From contig JANPDL010000016.1 in assembly GCA_031431475.1 (NCBI GenBank), forward strand, positions 26,941-90,940: a stretch of 64,000 nucleotides of DNA, read 5' to 3'. Position numbers and translations under genes: made by a program. Within the stretch, counting starts at the first letter, position 1, and each line of letters starts with the position of its first letter. Shown here one piece after another: positions 43,514 through 52,361 of this stretch. Under the pieces are notes generated by a model, which saw nothing but the letters and a program-made list of their open reading frames with translations, did no database searches and was not told the DNA's origin. Source of the DNA: JADCCX01 sp031431475 (GTDB lineage Bacteria; Pseudomonadota; Alphaproteobacteria; Rhizobiales; Beijerinckiaceae).

Positions 43514-44659
43514 ATGGGACCTTTCCCCTTTGACGCGCCGCCAGCCAGCATCACATCCGCCAACCCGATGGGGACCGATGGTTTCGAGTTCGTGGAATTC
43601 GCGCATCCCGATCCGGTTGCACTCGACAAGGCCTTCCGCCTCATGGGGTTCACGCCGGTGGCAAAGCACCGCTCGAAGGATGTGACGCTCTACCGGCAAG
43701 GCGATGTGAACTACGTCGTCAACGCCGAACCCGACAGCTTCGCGCAAGCATTCGCCAGCGAACACGGCCCCTGCGCCTGCGCCATGGCGTTCCGCGTGGT
43801 GGATGCAAAGGCAGCGTACGAGCGTGCAATCCGTCTTGGGGCAGAACCCTTCGTCAGCGAGGTGGGGCCGATGGAACTGAGCATTCCGGCCATCCGGGGC
43901 ATCGGCGGATCGCTGCTGTATTTCGTGGATCGCTACGCCAACCATCCGGTGAACACAGGCTCGATCTGGGATGTGGATTTCGTCTGGACTGGTAAACGCG
44001 ATCCGCACCCCGAGCCAGCAGGCTTGCACTATCTCGATCACCTCACCCACAATGTGAACCGCGGACGCATGGACCATTGGGCCTCGTTCTACGAGAAGCT
44101 CTTCAACTTTCGCGAAATCCGCTTCTTCAACATCGAGGGCAAGCTGACGGGGCTCATCTCCCGTGCACTGACCTCACCCTGCGGCAAGATCCGTATTCCG
44201 ATCAACGAAAGTCTCGACGACAAATCGCAGATCGAGGAATACCTGCGCCAGTACAAGGGCGAGGGCATCCAGCATATCGCCTGCGGCTCGCGCGATCTCT
44301 ACGCCACGGTCGAAGCATTGCGCGCCAATGGCCTGCCCTTTATGCCCTCACCTCCTGCGACATATTACGCCAAGGTGGATGCGCGCTTGCCCGGACACGG
44401 CGAGGATATCACGCGGATGCAGCAGAACGGCATCCTTATCGACGGAGAAGGCGCGGTGGCGTTGGGCTCGAAGGAAGGCCGCATGTCGAAGGTGCTTCTG
44501 CAGATTTTCTCCGGCACGCTGCTAGGGCCGATCTTCTTCGAGTTCATCCAGCGCAAGGGTGATGATGGCTTCGGCGAGGGCAATTTCCGTGCACTGTTCG
44601 AATCCATAGAGGAAGACCAGATCCGGCGCGGCGTGCTGACGCTCGACGCAGCGGAGTAG
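43514..44659 (+). CDS. hppD: 4-hydroxyphenylpyruvate dioxygenase
   Basis: 381 residues of the vicinal-oxygen-chelate fold. It converts 4-hydroxyphenylpyruvate to homogentisate in tyrosine and phenylalanine breakdown. The iron ligands are His in HYLDHLTHNV, His in GIQHIACGSRDL and Glu in GPIFFEFIQRKGDDGFGEGN. The RBS AAGGAG lies nine bases before ATG 43514. Homogentisate dioxygenase genes are not in the window. Confidence 0.96.
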   Translation: MGPFPFDAPPASITSANPMGTDGFEFVEFAHPDPVALDKAFRLMGFTPVAKHRSKDVTLYRQGDVNYVVNAEPDSFAQAFASEHGPCACAMAFRVVDAKAAYERAIRLGAEPFVSEVGPMELSIPAIRGIGGSLLYFVDRYANHPVNTGSIWDVDFVWTGKRDPHPEPAGLHYLDHLTHNVNRGRMDHWASFYEKLFNFREIRFFNIEGKLTGLISRALTSPCGKIRIPINESLDDKSQIEEYLRQYKGEGIQHIACGSRDLYATVEALRANGLPFMPSPPATYYAKVDARLPGHGEDITRMQQNGILIDGEGAVALGSKEGRMSKVLLQIFSGTLLGPIFFEFIQRKGDDGFGEGNFRALFESIEEDQIRRGVLTLDAAE

Positions 44660-44804
44660 TCCTGCTCGGTCCCCTGGTTCGTCTTCCTGGCATTCTGACC
44701 GAACAGACAATCAGGACGCGCAGATGCTGACCATTGACTGGGCCTGAAACCGGCGTCCGAATTCCGTCACAGCACAGGGATAATGCCTGATTTGCAGGCG
44801 TGTC

Positions 44805-44835
44805 TTGACTTGCTATATTTGTTCTATATATGTTC
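44805..44835 (+). promoter_or_regulatory. promoter with LexA (SOS) box
   Basis: TTGACT (44805-44810), 16 bases, TATATG (44827-44832). A perfect alphaproteobacterial SOS box GTTC-N7-GTTC covers 44821-44835 and overlaps the -10 region, where LexA would block transcription. A third GTTC is at 44851. The radical-SAM gene starts 36 bases further on. Confidence 0.75.
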
Positions 44836-44871
44836 CATTATTCATTATTTGTTCTCGCTGGAGGGCAGGCT

Positions 44872-46071
44872 ATGTCACTGGGCATAACATCAATTGCTAC
44901 CGCGTCATCTGGTACCAAATCTCTTGGCGCCAGGTCTCCTGGCACCAGATCGCTGGGCATCACGCAATCGCTGGCGGATTTCCGCCGGGACTTCATCGGC
45001 AGCGCGATCGATCCTGATCTGCGGCGAGGCCGGGGCGCGGTGACGAATGCGGGTGGCCGCTACGAGCGTCTGACGCATCAGGCGGAAGACGACGGCTGGG
45101 GCAACATGGAGCTTTCAACACCATTCAAAACCGATGTGACGCCTGAAAAGGCGCGGACGATCATCACCCGCAACGATTCACCCGATCTGTCGTTCGACCG
45201 TTCGGTGAACCCCTACCGGGGTTGCGAGCATGGCTGCGCCTACTGCTTCGCCCGTCCGACCCACGCTTACATGGGGCTTTCGCCCGGCCTCGATTTCGAG
45301 AGCAAGCTGTTCGCCAAGGTGAATGCAGCAGAATTGCTGGAGCAGGAGTTATCCGCGCCCTCCTACGAGCCGCGCACGCTGGCGATTGGCACCAACACAG
45401 ACCCCTATCAGCCCATCGAGAAGACGCACCGTATCATGCGCGGTGTGCTGGAGGTGCTGTCGAAGCGCAATCATCCTGTTGGTATAGTGACCAAATCCGC
45501 GCTGGTGATGCGGGATATCGATATCCTGGCACCCATGGCAGCGAAGAGGCTGGCCAAGGTTGCGATCTCGATCACGACACTGGATCGCAAGCTGTGTCGC
45601 GAGCTTGAACCCCGCGCCGCGACACCGGAGAAGCGGCTGGAAACCATTCGCCAGCTGAGTGCGGCCGGTATCCCTGTGACTGTCCTGGTCGCGCCGATCA
45701 TACCCGGCATCAATGATGCCGAAATCGAGACGATTCTGGATGCGGCGAAGAAGGCGGGAGCGACGGAAGCGGGCTATGTGTTGCTGCGGCTGCCGCTTGA
45801 GGTGCGCGACATCTTCCGCGAATGGCTTATGGATCACGCGCCGGGAAAGCTGCGGCACGTGATGTCGCTGGTGCAATCCACACGCGGCGGCAAGGACTAT
45901 GATTCAAGCTGGGGCCAGCGCCAGACCGGAACAGGCCCTTACGCCTGGATGACGGGACGGCGTTTCCAGATGGCGGCGGACCGGCTGGAGTTCAACCGCA
46001 AGCGGCTGAAACTGAAAACCGATCTGTTCGTAAAGACGGAAAAATCCAGCGACCAGTTCTGCCTGCTGTGA
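44872..46071 (+). CDS. PA0069-type radical SAM protein (photolyase-like)
   Basis: 399 residues. The radical SAM cluster motif CEHGCAYCFARPTHAY has the CX3CX2C spacing, preceded by SFDRSVNPYRG. Other family landmarks are LAIGTNTDPYQPIEK and VAPIIPGINDAEI. The family is often labelled as DNA repair photolyase-like, but the reaction is not known. The first 25 residues contain short repeats of GTxSLG/GTRS. ATG 44872 has a GGAGG eight bases upstream. The SOS box in its promoter points to a role after DNA damage. Confidence 0.88.
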   Translation: MSLGITSIATASSGTKSLGARSPGTRSLGITQSLADFRRDFIGSAIDPDLRRGRGAVTNAGGRYERLTHQAEDDGWGNMELSTPFKTDVTPEKARTIITRNDSPDLSFDRSVNPYRGCEHGCAYCFARPTHAYMGLSPGLDFESKLFAKVNAAELLEQELSAPSYEPRTLAIGTNTDPYQPIEKTHRIMRGVLEVLSKRNHPVGIVTKSALVMRDIDILAPMAAKRLAKVAISITTLDRKLCRELEPRAATPEKRLETIRQLSAAGIPVTVLVAPIIPGINDAEIETILDAAKKAGATEAGYVLLRLPLEVRDIFREWLMDHAPGKLRHVMSLVQSTRGGKDYDSSWGQRQTGTGPYAWMTGRRFQMAADRLEFNRKRLKLKTDLFVKTEKSSDQFCLL

Positions 46072-46113
46072 CTCATGGGTGTGTCGAATCTTTTGCCAGT
46101 CTGGACGGCGCGC

Positions 46114-46686
46114 CTATCGCCCCGGCGTTCCAAACAGCCAGCTACCGGCCAGGCGGAACACAACCGCCATTGCCACCAGCATCAGCAGCATGATGGCAAT
46201 ATAGCGCCATGTGACAGGGGACTTCGCGGCCTGTTGCAAACTCGGTCCTGGGCTTGTCGTATCATTGGCCGGTGTCTGCATGAGGCCCTTGAGAAGACCC
46301 GATCCGGTGGAATCGCCGCGCCGCTGCATATCCTCCGCCAGCCGCCGGTAGGTAGCGATTCGGCGCGGCAGCCGCTCGCCCAGAATGAAGGCCTCGGTCT
46401 CTGCGCCACCCGGATCGCGGCCATGCGTGGCCTGAAAGGCAATCAGCCAGTCGCGCTTGTTCTGCTTGTACAGAGCATAGGCGAGCAGGCCGGTCACATC
46501 GCTTTCGTTCTGCACAAGAAGCTCGAACATGGGATTGCGCGCGTCTTCTGGTTGCATGGAATCAGGATTCACAGTCTCCGGGAGTATGCTCAGATGCTGC
46601 TCGATCTTGGGCAGCCGCATGCGCGAAACCGAAACAGCATCGGCCTGCGAAGCAACATCAGCATTGGAATCGGGATTTGCGGACAT
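46114..46686 (-). CDS. hypothetical protein with one C-terminal membrane segment
   Basis: 190 residues, family not recognised. The first 130 residues are polar and include ARNPMFELLVQNESDVTGLL and a region like LIAFQATHGRDPGGAE. The C-terminus has one membrane segment (YIAIMLLMLVAMAVVFRLAG), so it is probably tail-anchored with the N-terminus in the cytoplasm. ATG 46686 has an AGAGGGG upstream. Convergent with the radical-SAM gene and divergent from rnhB. Confidence 0.7.
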   Translation of the reverse strand: MSANPDSNADVASQADAVSVSRMRLPKIEQHLSILPETVNPDSMQPEDARNPMFELLVQNESDVTGLLAYALYKQNKRDWLIAFQATHGRDPGGAETEAFILGERLPRRIATYRRLAEDMQRRGDSTGSGLLKGLMQTPANDTTSPGPSLQQAAKSPVTWRYIAIMLLMLVAMAVVFRLAGSWLFGTPGR

Positions 46687-46802
46687 CGACTGGTCCCCTC
46701 TCAGGTACGAATGCTGGCGTAGTGGTTCAGGCATGCGTTGCGTACAGTCAATGCTGGTGATGATCTGCGGCAAGTCTGTGGCAAGGCAAAAGGGGATAAC
46801 GC

Positions 46803-47381
46803 GTGACAAGAGAAAGGGAACTTGTGGCGGGTGTGGACGAAGCGGGCCGGGGTCCGCTCGCGGGTCCCGTGGCTGCGGCGGCCGTTATCCTTGATCCCGG
46901 CCAGCTTCCGGCAGGCCTCGACGATTCAAAGGCAATGACCGAAGCTGCACGCGAAGCCACCTTCACCGAAATCATGCAGAAGGCACTTGCTGTGTCATTC
47001 GCGCTGCTGCCGCCTTCGGATATTGACCGCCTGAACATCCGGGGCGCTACGCTGGAAGCCATGCGCCGGGCTGTTCTCGGCCTGTCCATCGCACCACACA
47101 GCGTGATCATTGATGGTCGCGATATTCCTCCCGGACTTTCCTTGCCTTGCCGGGCCATCATCGGCGGTGACGCAACGGAACCTGCAATCAGTGCGGCATC
47201 CATCGTGGCCAAGGTCATGCGCGACCGACTGATGCGCCGCCTTGGAGCCGAGGTTCCGGCCTACGGCTTTGAAATCCACAAAGGATATGGCACGGCCAAG
47301 CACCGCGTGGCCATCCAGACCCATGGCGGGCTGGCGCACCACCGCCAGTCTTTCACACCGTTCAGAAACGGCACAGCGTGA
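46803..47381 (+). CDS. rnhB: ribonuclease HII
   Basis: 192 residues. It removes ribonucleotides and RNA primers from DNA. Active-site motif GVDEAGRGPLAGPV at the N-terminus, and the later acids in VIIDGRDIPPG and GDATEPAISAASIVAKV. The start is GTG 46803 with AAAGGGG seven bases upstream. It is followed 75 bases later by ccrM, an order common in Hyphomicrobiales. Confidence 0.96.
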   Translation: MTRERELVAGVDEAGRGPLAGPVAAAAVILDPGQLPAGLDDSKAMTEAAREATFTEIMQKALAVSFALLPPSDIDRLNIRGATLEAMRRAVLGLSIAPHSVIIDGRDIPPGLSLPCRAIIGGDATEPAISAASIVAKVMRDRLMRRLGAEVPAYGFEIHKGYGTAKHRVAIQTHGGLAHHRQSFTPFRNGTA

Positions 47382-47413
47382 ATTTCGGGCGTTAAACCTC
47401 ACCTTCACCCTAA

Positions 47414-47448
47414 CCAGTGCATAACGCAACTGTCTGTTGCGTAACTGG
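47414..47448 (+). promoter_or_regulatory. hairpin in the ccrM leader
   Basis: CCAGT, ACGCAAC, a 5-base loop, GTTGCGT and ACTGG form a long stem with one bulge (47414-47448), ending eight bases before the ccrM ATG. It could be a terminator for rnhB, but no T run follows; it could instead be an operator or control translation. Confidence 0.4.
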
Positions 47449-47456
47449 TATGCGTC

Positions 47457-48644
47457 ATGAGTTTAGCGCCTGCTGGAGCCATCGACCCGAAGTCCCGGAT
47501 TCAGGTATTGCGTACCGGGCCTTCGGCGATTGCTCCTTCGTCCTCCTCCACCCTTCCGCTCGCCGATGCGCTTGATCGCATTCTGGTGGGTGATTGCGTC
47601 GAGAGCCTCAAGCGTCTTCCCGACGCTTCGATCGATCTCGTTTTCGCTGACCCGCCGTATAATCTGCAACTCGAAGGCGTACTCACGCGTCCGGATGCCA
47701 GCGTCGTCGATGCGGTTGATAACGATTGGGACAAGTTCGAATCATTCGCAGATTATGACACCTTCACCAAGGCATGGCTGGCGGAATGCCGCCGTATACT
47801 GAAGCCCAACGGCACATTGTTTGTCATCGGCAGCTATCACAACATCTTCCGCGTCGGCACAGCGCTGCAGGATCTGGGCTTCTGGATGCTGAATGATATC
47901 ATCTGGCGCAAGGCCAACCCGATGCCAAATTTCCGCGGTCGCCGCTTTACCAACGCGCATGAGACGATGATCTGGGCCAGTCGCGACGCCAAGGCCAAGG
48001 GTTACACGTTCAACTACGAGGCGCTCAAGGCGGGTAACGAAGATTGTCAGGTCCGCTCGGACTGGTTCATGCCGCTGTGCACCGGCGGCGAGCGCCTGAA
48101 GGGCGAGGATGGCTCCAAGGCCCATCCGACACAGAAGCCCGAAGCTCTGCTCGCCCGCATCATCATGGCGGCGTCTAATCCGGGTGACGTGATCCTCGAT
48201 CCGTTCTTTGGAACGGGAACAACCGGTGCCGTCGCGAAGAAGCTGGGACGCCATTTCATTGGCCTCGAACGCGATCTCGCCTATATCGCCCATGCCGAAA
48301 AGCGGATTGCTGCGGCTGAGCCAACATCACCCGAATTGCTGATGGCTCCCGCAACAAAGCGCGAAGAACCCCGCATAGCTTTCTCCGCCATCGTGGAGGG
48401 CGAGCTTCTGCCGGTGGGCGCTATGCTCACGGACGCCAAGCGCCGCCATCAGGCAGTGGTGCGTCCCGATGGCACGATCATCGCCAATGGTATCGTGGGT
48501 TCCATCCACAAGATCGGTGCACTGGTACAGGGCCTTCCGGCCTGCAATGGCTGGACCTTCTGGCACCATGAAGTCGCAGGCAAACCGGAGCCAATCGATA
48601 CGCTGCGGTCAGCCTTCCGCTCGGCAATGGCGAAAGCGGCCTGA
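47457..48644 (+). CDS. ccrM: cell-cycle DNA adenine methyltransferase CcrM (GANTC)
   Basis: 395 residues, class beta N6-adenine methyltransferase. DPPYN is in VFADPPYNLQLEGVL near residue 65, ahead of the SAM-binding DPFFGTGTTGAVAKKLGRHF. The C-terminal CcrM domain (VEGELLPVGAMLTDAKRRHQ, LPACNGWTFWHHE) is what separates CcrM from restriction methylases. It methylates GANTC after replication and times the cell cycle; in Rhizobiales it is usually essential. A GANTC site lies in its own codons 14-16 (GATTC, 47498-47502). No CtrA box of full quality was seen upstream. Confidence 0.95.
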   Translation: MSLAPAGAIDPKSRIQVLRTGPSAIAPSSSSTLPLADALDRILVGDCVESLKRLPDASIDLVFADPPYNLQLEGVLTRPDASVVDAVDNDWDKFESFADYDTFTKAWLAECRRILKPNGTLFVIGSYHNIFRVGTALQDLGFWMLNDIIWRKANPMPNFRGRRFTNAHETMIWASRDAKAKGYTFNYEALKAGNEDCQVRSDWFMPLCTGGERLKGEDGSKAHPTQKPEALLARIIMAASNPGDVILDPFFGTGTTGAVAKKLGRHFIGLERDLAYIAHAEKRIAAAEPTSPELLMAPATKREEPRIAFSAIVEGELLPVGAMLTDAKRRHQAVVRPDGTIIANGIVGSIHKIGALVQGLPACNGWTFWHHEVAGKPEPIDTLRSAFRSAMAKAA

Positions 48645-48675
48645 TCGGCCAGTTCATCCGTTTTGACGTCCGGCT

Positions 48676-50034
48676 TTACCGCTCGCGGAATGCCTGCTGT
48701 TGCATCCGCGTCAGTGGCTTGATCAGATACTGCAGAATGGTTTTCTGCCCCGTCTTCAGTTCGACATCCGCCACCATGCCGGGAATTATCGGCAATTCTC
48801 GACCACCGACATTGAGTGTATTGGCCGTCGTACGGACGCGGATGATATAATAGGTTTCGCCCTTCTCGCTGGTGACGCTGTCCGCCCCGATATGCTCCAG
48901 CTTCGCGGGCAAACCGCCATAGATCGTGTAATCATAGGCCGAGAGTTTGACCATCGCGTCGAGCCCGGGGCGCAGGAAGGCGATGTCCTGCGGGCGCACC
49001 TGCGCCTCCACCAATAATGTCTCGTCAACCGGCACGATCTCGACCGCGCTTGATCCGGGCTGGATGACCTGGCCAATTGTCGTAACATGCAGGCTCTTGA
49101 CTATGCCATTCACCGGTGAAGTCATTTCGGTACGCCGGATGCGATCCTCGTTGTTGCGCATGGCCTGCGTCAGTCCGGCAAATTCGCTTTCGGCCTGCGA
49201 CAGCTTTGCAAGAGATTCCGCGCGGTATGACTGCCCTTTTTCCGCGCGCCGGTCGCGGGCTTCGGCCAGCGCCGCCTCGATGCGGGGGAGTGCGAGTTCG
49301 GCGGATTTCAGCAGACCTTCGGTTTCCACCAGCTTGGCCTCCGCGCGCAGTCCTTCGATCCGTGCGGCGGCACCGGATGCAACAAGCGGGCGGATGAGAT
49401 CCTGCTCCCGTTGTGCAAAGACCAGCGTACTCTTGAGACTGCTGATCTTGGCCTGTGTCTCCACCACCTCCTGCTCGCGTTGACGGATCTGCAGATCGAG
49501 TGCGGAGAGCCCGCTTTCCATCTCGCGCCTGCGGGTCTCGAAGATAGCCAGTTCATTCACCACAAGATCGGGTCTGCGCAAGGCGATCTCAGGCGGGAAC
49601 TGTGGTATGGTGCCTTTCAGTTCGGCATCCAGCCGGGTCATCAGGGCAGTGATGCCTGCAGACTTTTCGCGTGCTTCGCCAAGCTGCGAACCCGGTGTAA
49701 CAGGATCGATAGACAGCAGAAGATCGCCCTGCCGAACGTGCTGGCCTTCCTTCACTGCAATGGCGCGCACGATGCCACCCTCAAGATTCTGGACAACCTG
49801 AACCTTGCGAGCCGGAATCACCTTGCCCTGACCAACAGTGAATTCTGTCATCACGGCGTTGGCCGCCCAGATGAAGAACCCGGCGACAAGCGCGACGAGG
49901 GCGAGCATGCTGACGTGATACAGCCGCCTTGGCGGCTCCAGCAGATCGGCACTGACAGCGGTCGGCAATCCAAGCGGGCGTGCCTGCGGCAATTGGGCTT
50001 CAGGCGCGGACGTGACCACAACTGGCAGGTTCAT
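48676..50034 (-). CDS. type I secretion adaptor, HlyD family
   Basis: 452 residues. One N-terminal membrane segment (VSMLALVALVAGFFIWAANA), then the lipoyl half-motif KVQVVQNLEGGIVRAIAVKE, a long coiled coil (about 110-300) and the matching half GIVKSLHVTTIGQVIQPGSS. The C-terminal beta domain includes PQDIAFLRPGLDAMVKLSAY. It joins the ABC exporter to the TolC-type channel (LapC role). Start overlaps the ABC gene stop at 50031-50034. Confidence 0.92.
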   Translation of the reverse strand: MNLPVVVTSAPEAQLPQARPLGLPTAVSADLLEPPRRLYHVSMLALVALVAGFFIWAANAVMTEFTVGQGKVIPARKVQVVQNLEGGIVRAIAVKEGQHVRQGDLLLSIDPVTPGSQLGEAREKSAGITALMTRLDAELKGTIPQFPPEIALRRPDLVVNELAIFETRRREMESGLSALDLQIRQREQEVVETQAKISSLKSTLVFAQREQDLIRPLVASGAAARIEGLRAEAKLVETEGLLKSAELALPRIEAALAEARDRRAEKGQSYRAESLAKLSQAESEFAGLTQAMRNNEDRIRRTEMTSPVNGIVKSLHVTTIGQVIQPGSSAVEIVPVDETLLVEAQVRPQDIAFLRPGLDAMVKLSAYDYTIYGGLPAKLEHIGADSVTSEKGETYYIIRVRTTANTLNVGGRELPIIPGMVADVELKTGQKTILQYLIKPLTRMQQQAFRER

Positions 50035-52262
50035 ACTGCACCTCCGGTCGCCTGTTTCGGCTGCGCCTGCGGGGCTGGTCGTTGTGGCGCAAGGGCTGCC
50101 AGGACAGCCGCTTTTGCGCCGTCGTGGAGCTTTTTGCCTTTGTCGAGCACGATGATGCGATCCACGATATCGAGTACAGCGGGCCGGTGGGTGACGATGA
50201 CGAGCGTGCTGCGGTTACGCCCGACATATCCGGCAAGGCGCGTGAGCAAGGTTGTTTCCGTGCGCCCGTCCATGGCTCCGGTCGGTTCGTCCAGCAGCAG
50301 CACCTTGGGGCGTGTGACCAGCGCGCGGGCCAGTGCCAACGCCTGTCGCTGGCCGCCCGAAAGGCCTTGCCCCCGCTCACCGATGATGCTGTCGAGGCCC
50401 TTTGGCAGCCGTGTGACCCATTCGGCGAGGCCCGATACGTTCACTGCCTCCAGAAGATCCTTTTCGGTCGCGCGTGGCGCGTGGATCAGGATGTTTTGCC
50501 TGAGCGTGCCTCTGAACAGCATGGCATCCTGCGGCACATGGGCGATGGCACGGCGCAGCACTGCGGGATCGATATGGCCTACAGAAGTCCCATCCACCAG
50601 GGCCTGACCATCGCGTGGGATCAGCAGGGCCGGAAACAGGCGCATCAGCGTGCTCTTGCCGCTGCCGATGGCACCCAGAATGGCCACCCGTTCTCCCGGA
50701 CGGATCAACAGGCTGACGTCTTTCAGGACCGTTTCGCCTTCCTCTGAATAGGCAAAGCTGATGTTCTCCAGAGCCAGCGCACCGTTGATGCGATCCATGC
50801 TGACGAAGGCCCTGCCGGCCTCGCGCTCCTGCGGGGATTCCAGCACGGTCTTCAGCGCATCATAGGCCTGCCGGGCCTGAAAGGCGCGTGTCATCAGCAG
50901 CGCGACCTGGCCGACAGGTGCCAGCGCACGACCGGCCAGCATGATGCCTGCGATCAGCGCGCCGGTGGAGATTGTTCCTGTGAGCACAAGATGCGTGCCG
51001 TGAAGCACCATCAGAACGGTCACCAACGATTGGCTGGCCACGACTACATTGGAAGCAAGGTTGGTGAGCTTGCGGATTTCGGTTGAGATGCGGATGCCGT
51101 CCGCGGTGGCGCGCTCCCAGCGTTCCGCAGCCCAGCTTTCCGCACCCAGCGATTTCAGCGTTTCCAGCCCGACCAGCACTTCCACCGCGACAGCATTTCG
51201 CTGCGCCATATCGCGAAACTGGTCGCGCATCATGGTGGAAAGCTTGCGCTGGATCAGGAGACAGGTGATCAGGGTCAATGGCGCGATGATGGCAGGAACG
51301 AGCACCAGCGGACCAGCCACCAGATAGATCGCCACAAAGAAAGCAATGGAGAACGGCAGATCGCCCAGAGTGGTCAGGGTCAGGGACTGGAAGAAATCCC
51401 GAAGGGACTCGAATTCACGCAAGGTGTTGGCCTGCACGCCGGTCGATCCTGGGGACGGATTGAGGCGTGCACCCAGAAGGCGTGCAAAGAGACCATTGGA
51501 CAGGCGCACGTCCGCAGCGCGCCCCGTGATATCGATGAGATCCGCGCGCAGCGTGCGCATCAGGAAATCAAAGCCGATGGCCAGCAGGGCACCGATGGAG
51601 AGGGCTGCGAGGCTGTCCAGCGCCGCGTTGGGGATCACGCGGTCATAAACATTCATCGTGAACAGCGGCAGCGCCATGGCCAGCACGTTAAGCGCGATGG
51701 TGACGAGCACGACATGCGCATAGCTCACGCGGCCGCCTTTGAAGGCAGTCGTGAACCAGCGCCACGCCGTGGTGGCTTCCGGCACCGGCAGGGATTCGAT
51801 GGTCTCGGCCACAGGACGCAGGCGCAGGACTTCGCCGCTCGCGACCTTTTCGAGGCCAGCAACGGGAACAGCCTTTGCCGGGTGATCCGTGCCGGGAATC
51901 TCGACCACGACGTGCCGGTCGCTGCCCTGGCCCTCGACGCCGATTGCGATCAGCATTGAACCGTTCTTCATCGGCAGAACAAGCGGGCAATCATGGGCTG
52001 CGATGCTGCTGACCTTGCGGTCCAGGATTTCAGCCGTTAGCCCTGCCCGCTCCGCCGCTGTGGTGAGATGGGCCAGTGGCAGGCGTCCGCGCACCAGTGG
52101 TAAACCGGCGGCAATGCCGTCGAGCGGGCGAGACAATCCGTAGCGGCGCGCGATATCGGCAATGGCCAGCACAAGCGGATCAGCTGCGACAGCTTCAGGC
52201 TCACCCTTCAGCCGTGCCTCGATCTGCTCCACCATTGCCTGATGCGGCGTCAAGCCGGTCAT
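50031..52262 (-). CDS. type I secretion ABC exporter, LapB-like
   Basis: 743 residues. Residues about 1-130 form a C39-like domain without the catalytic Cys (LVLAIADIARRYGLSRPLDG), typical of RTX exporters that do not cut a leader. A six-segment membrane domain follows, then the ATPase: Walker A GAIGSGKST, signature LSGGQRQ, Walker B VLLLDEPTGAMD, switch His in VIVTHRP. It is the energy source for export of the adjacent adhesin. ATG 52262 with AAAGG nine bases upstream is preferred to ATG 52313. Confidence 0.92.
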   Translation of the reverse strand: MTGLTPHQAMVEQIEARLKGEPEAVAADPLVLAIADIARRYGLSRPLDGIAAGLPLVRGRLPLAHLTTAAERAGLTAEILDRKVSSIAAHDCPLVLPMKNGSMLIAIGVEGQGSDRHVVVEIPGTDHPAKAVPVAGLEKVASGEVLRLRPVAETIESLPVPEATTAWRWFTTAFKGGRVSYAHVVLVTIALNVLAMALPLFTMNVYDRVIPNAALDSLAALSIGALLAIGFDFLMRTLRADLIDITGRAADVRLSNGLFARLLGARLNPSPGSTGVQANTLREFESLRDFFQSLTLTTLGDLPFSIAFFVAIYLVAGPLVLVPAIIAPLTLITCLLIQRKLSTMMRDQFRDMAQRNAVAVEVLVGLETLKSLGAESWAAERWERATADGIRISTEIRKLTNLASNVVVASQSLVTVLMVLHGTHLVLTGTISTGALIAGIMLAGRALAPVGQVALLMTRAFQARQAYDALKTVLESPQEREAGRAFVSMDRINGALALENISFAYSEEGETVLKDVSLLIRPGERVAILGAIGSGKSTLMRLFPALLIPRDGQALVDGTSVGHIDPAVLRRAIAHVPQDAMLFRGTLRQNILIHAPRATEKDLLEAVNVSGLAEWVTRLPKGLDSIIGERGQGLSGGQRQALALARALVTRPKVLLLDEPTGAMDGRTETTLLTRLAGYVGRNRSTLVIVTHRPAVLDIVDRIIVLDKGKKLHDGAKAAVLAALAPQRPAPQAQPKQATGGAV

Positions 52263-52361
52263 TCCGCCATGCCTTTCAGGGCCGGGCGATAGCGCCAAGC
52301 CTGCGATGACCATGGCGGAACATGGTTAACGCTGCGTCAAGTTATGACAGGATCGAGTGGA

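Noticed and set aside
47397..47460. CtrA box upstream of ccrM
   Set aside because: A TTAA is present near 47393, but no second half at the right spacing.
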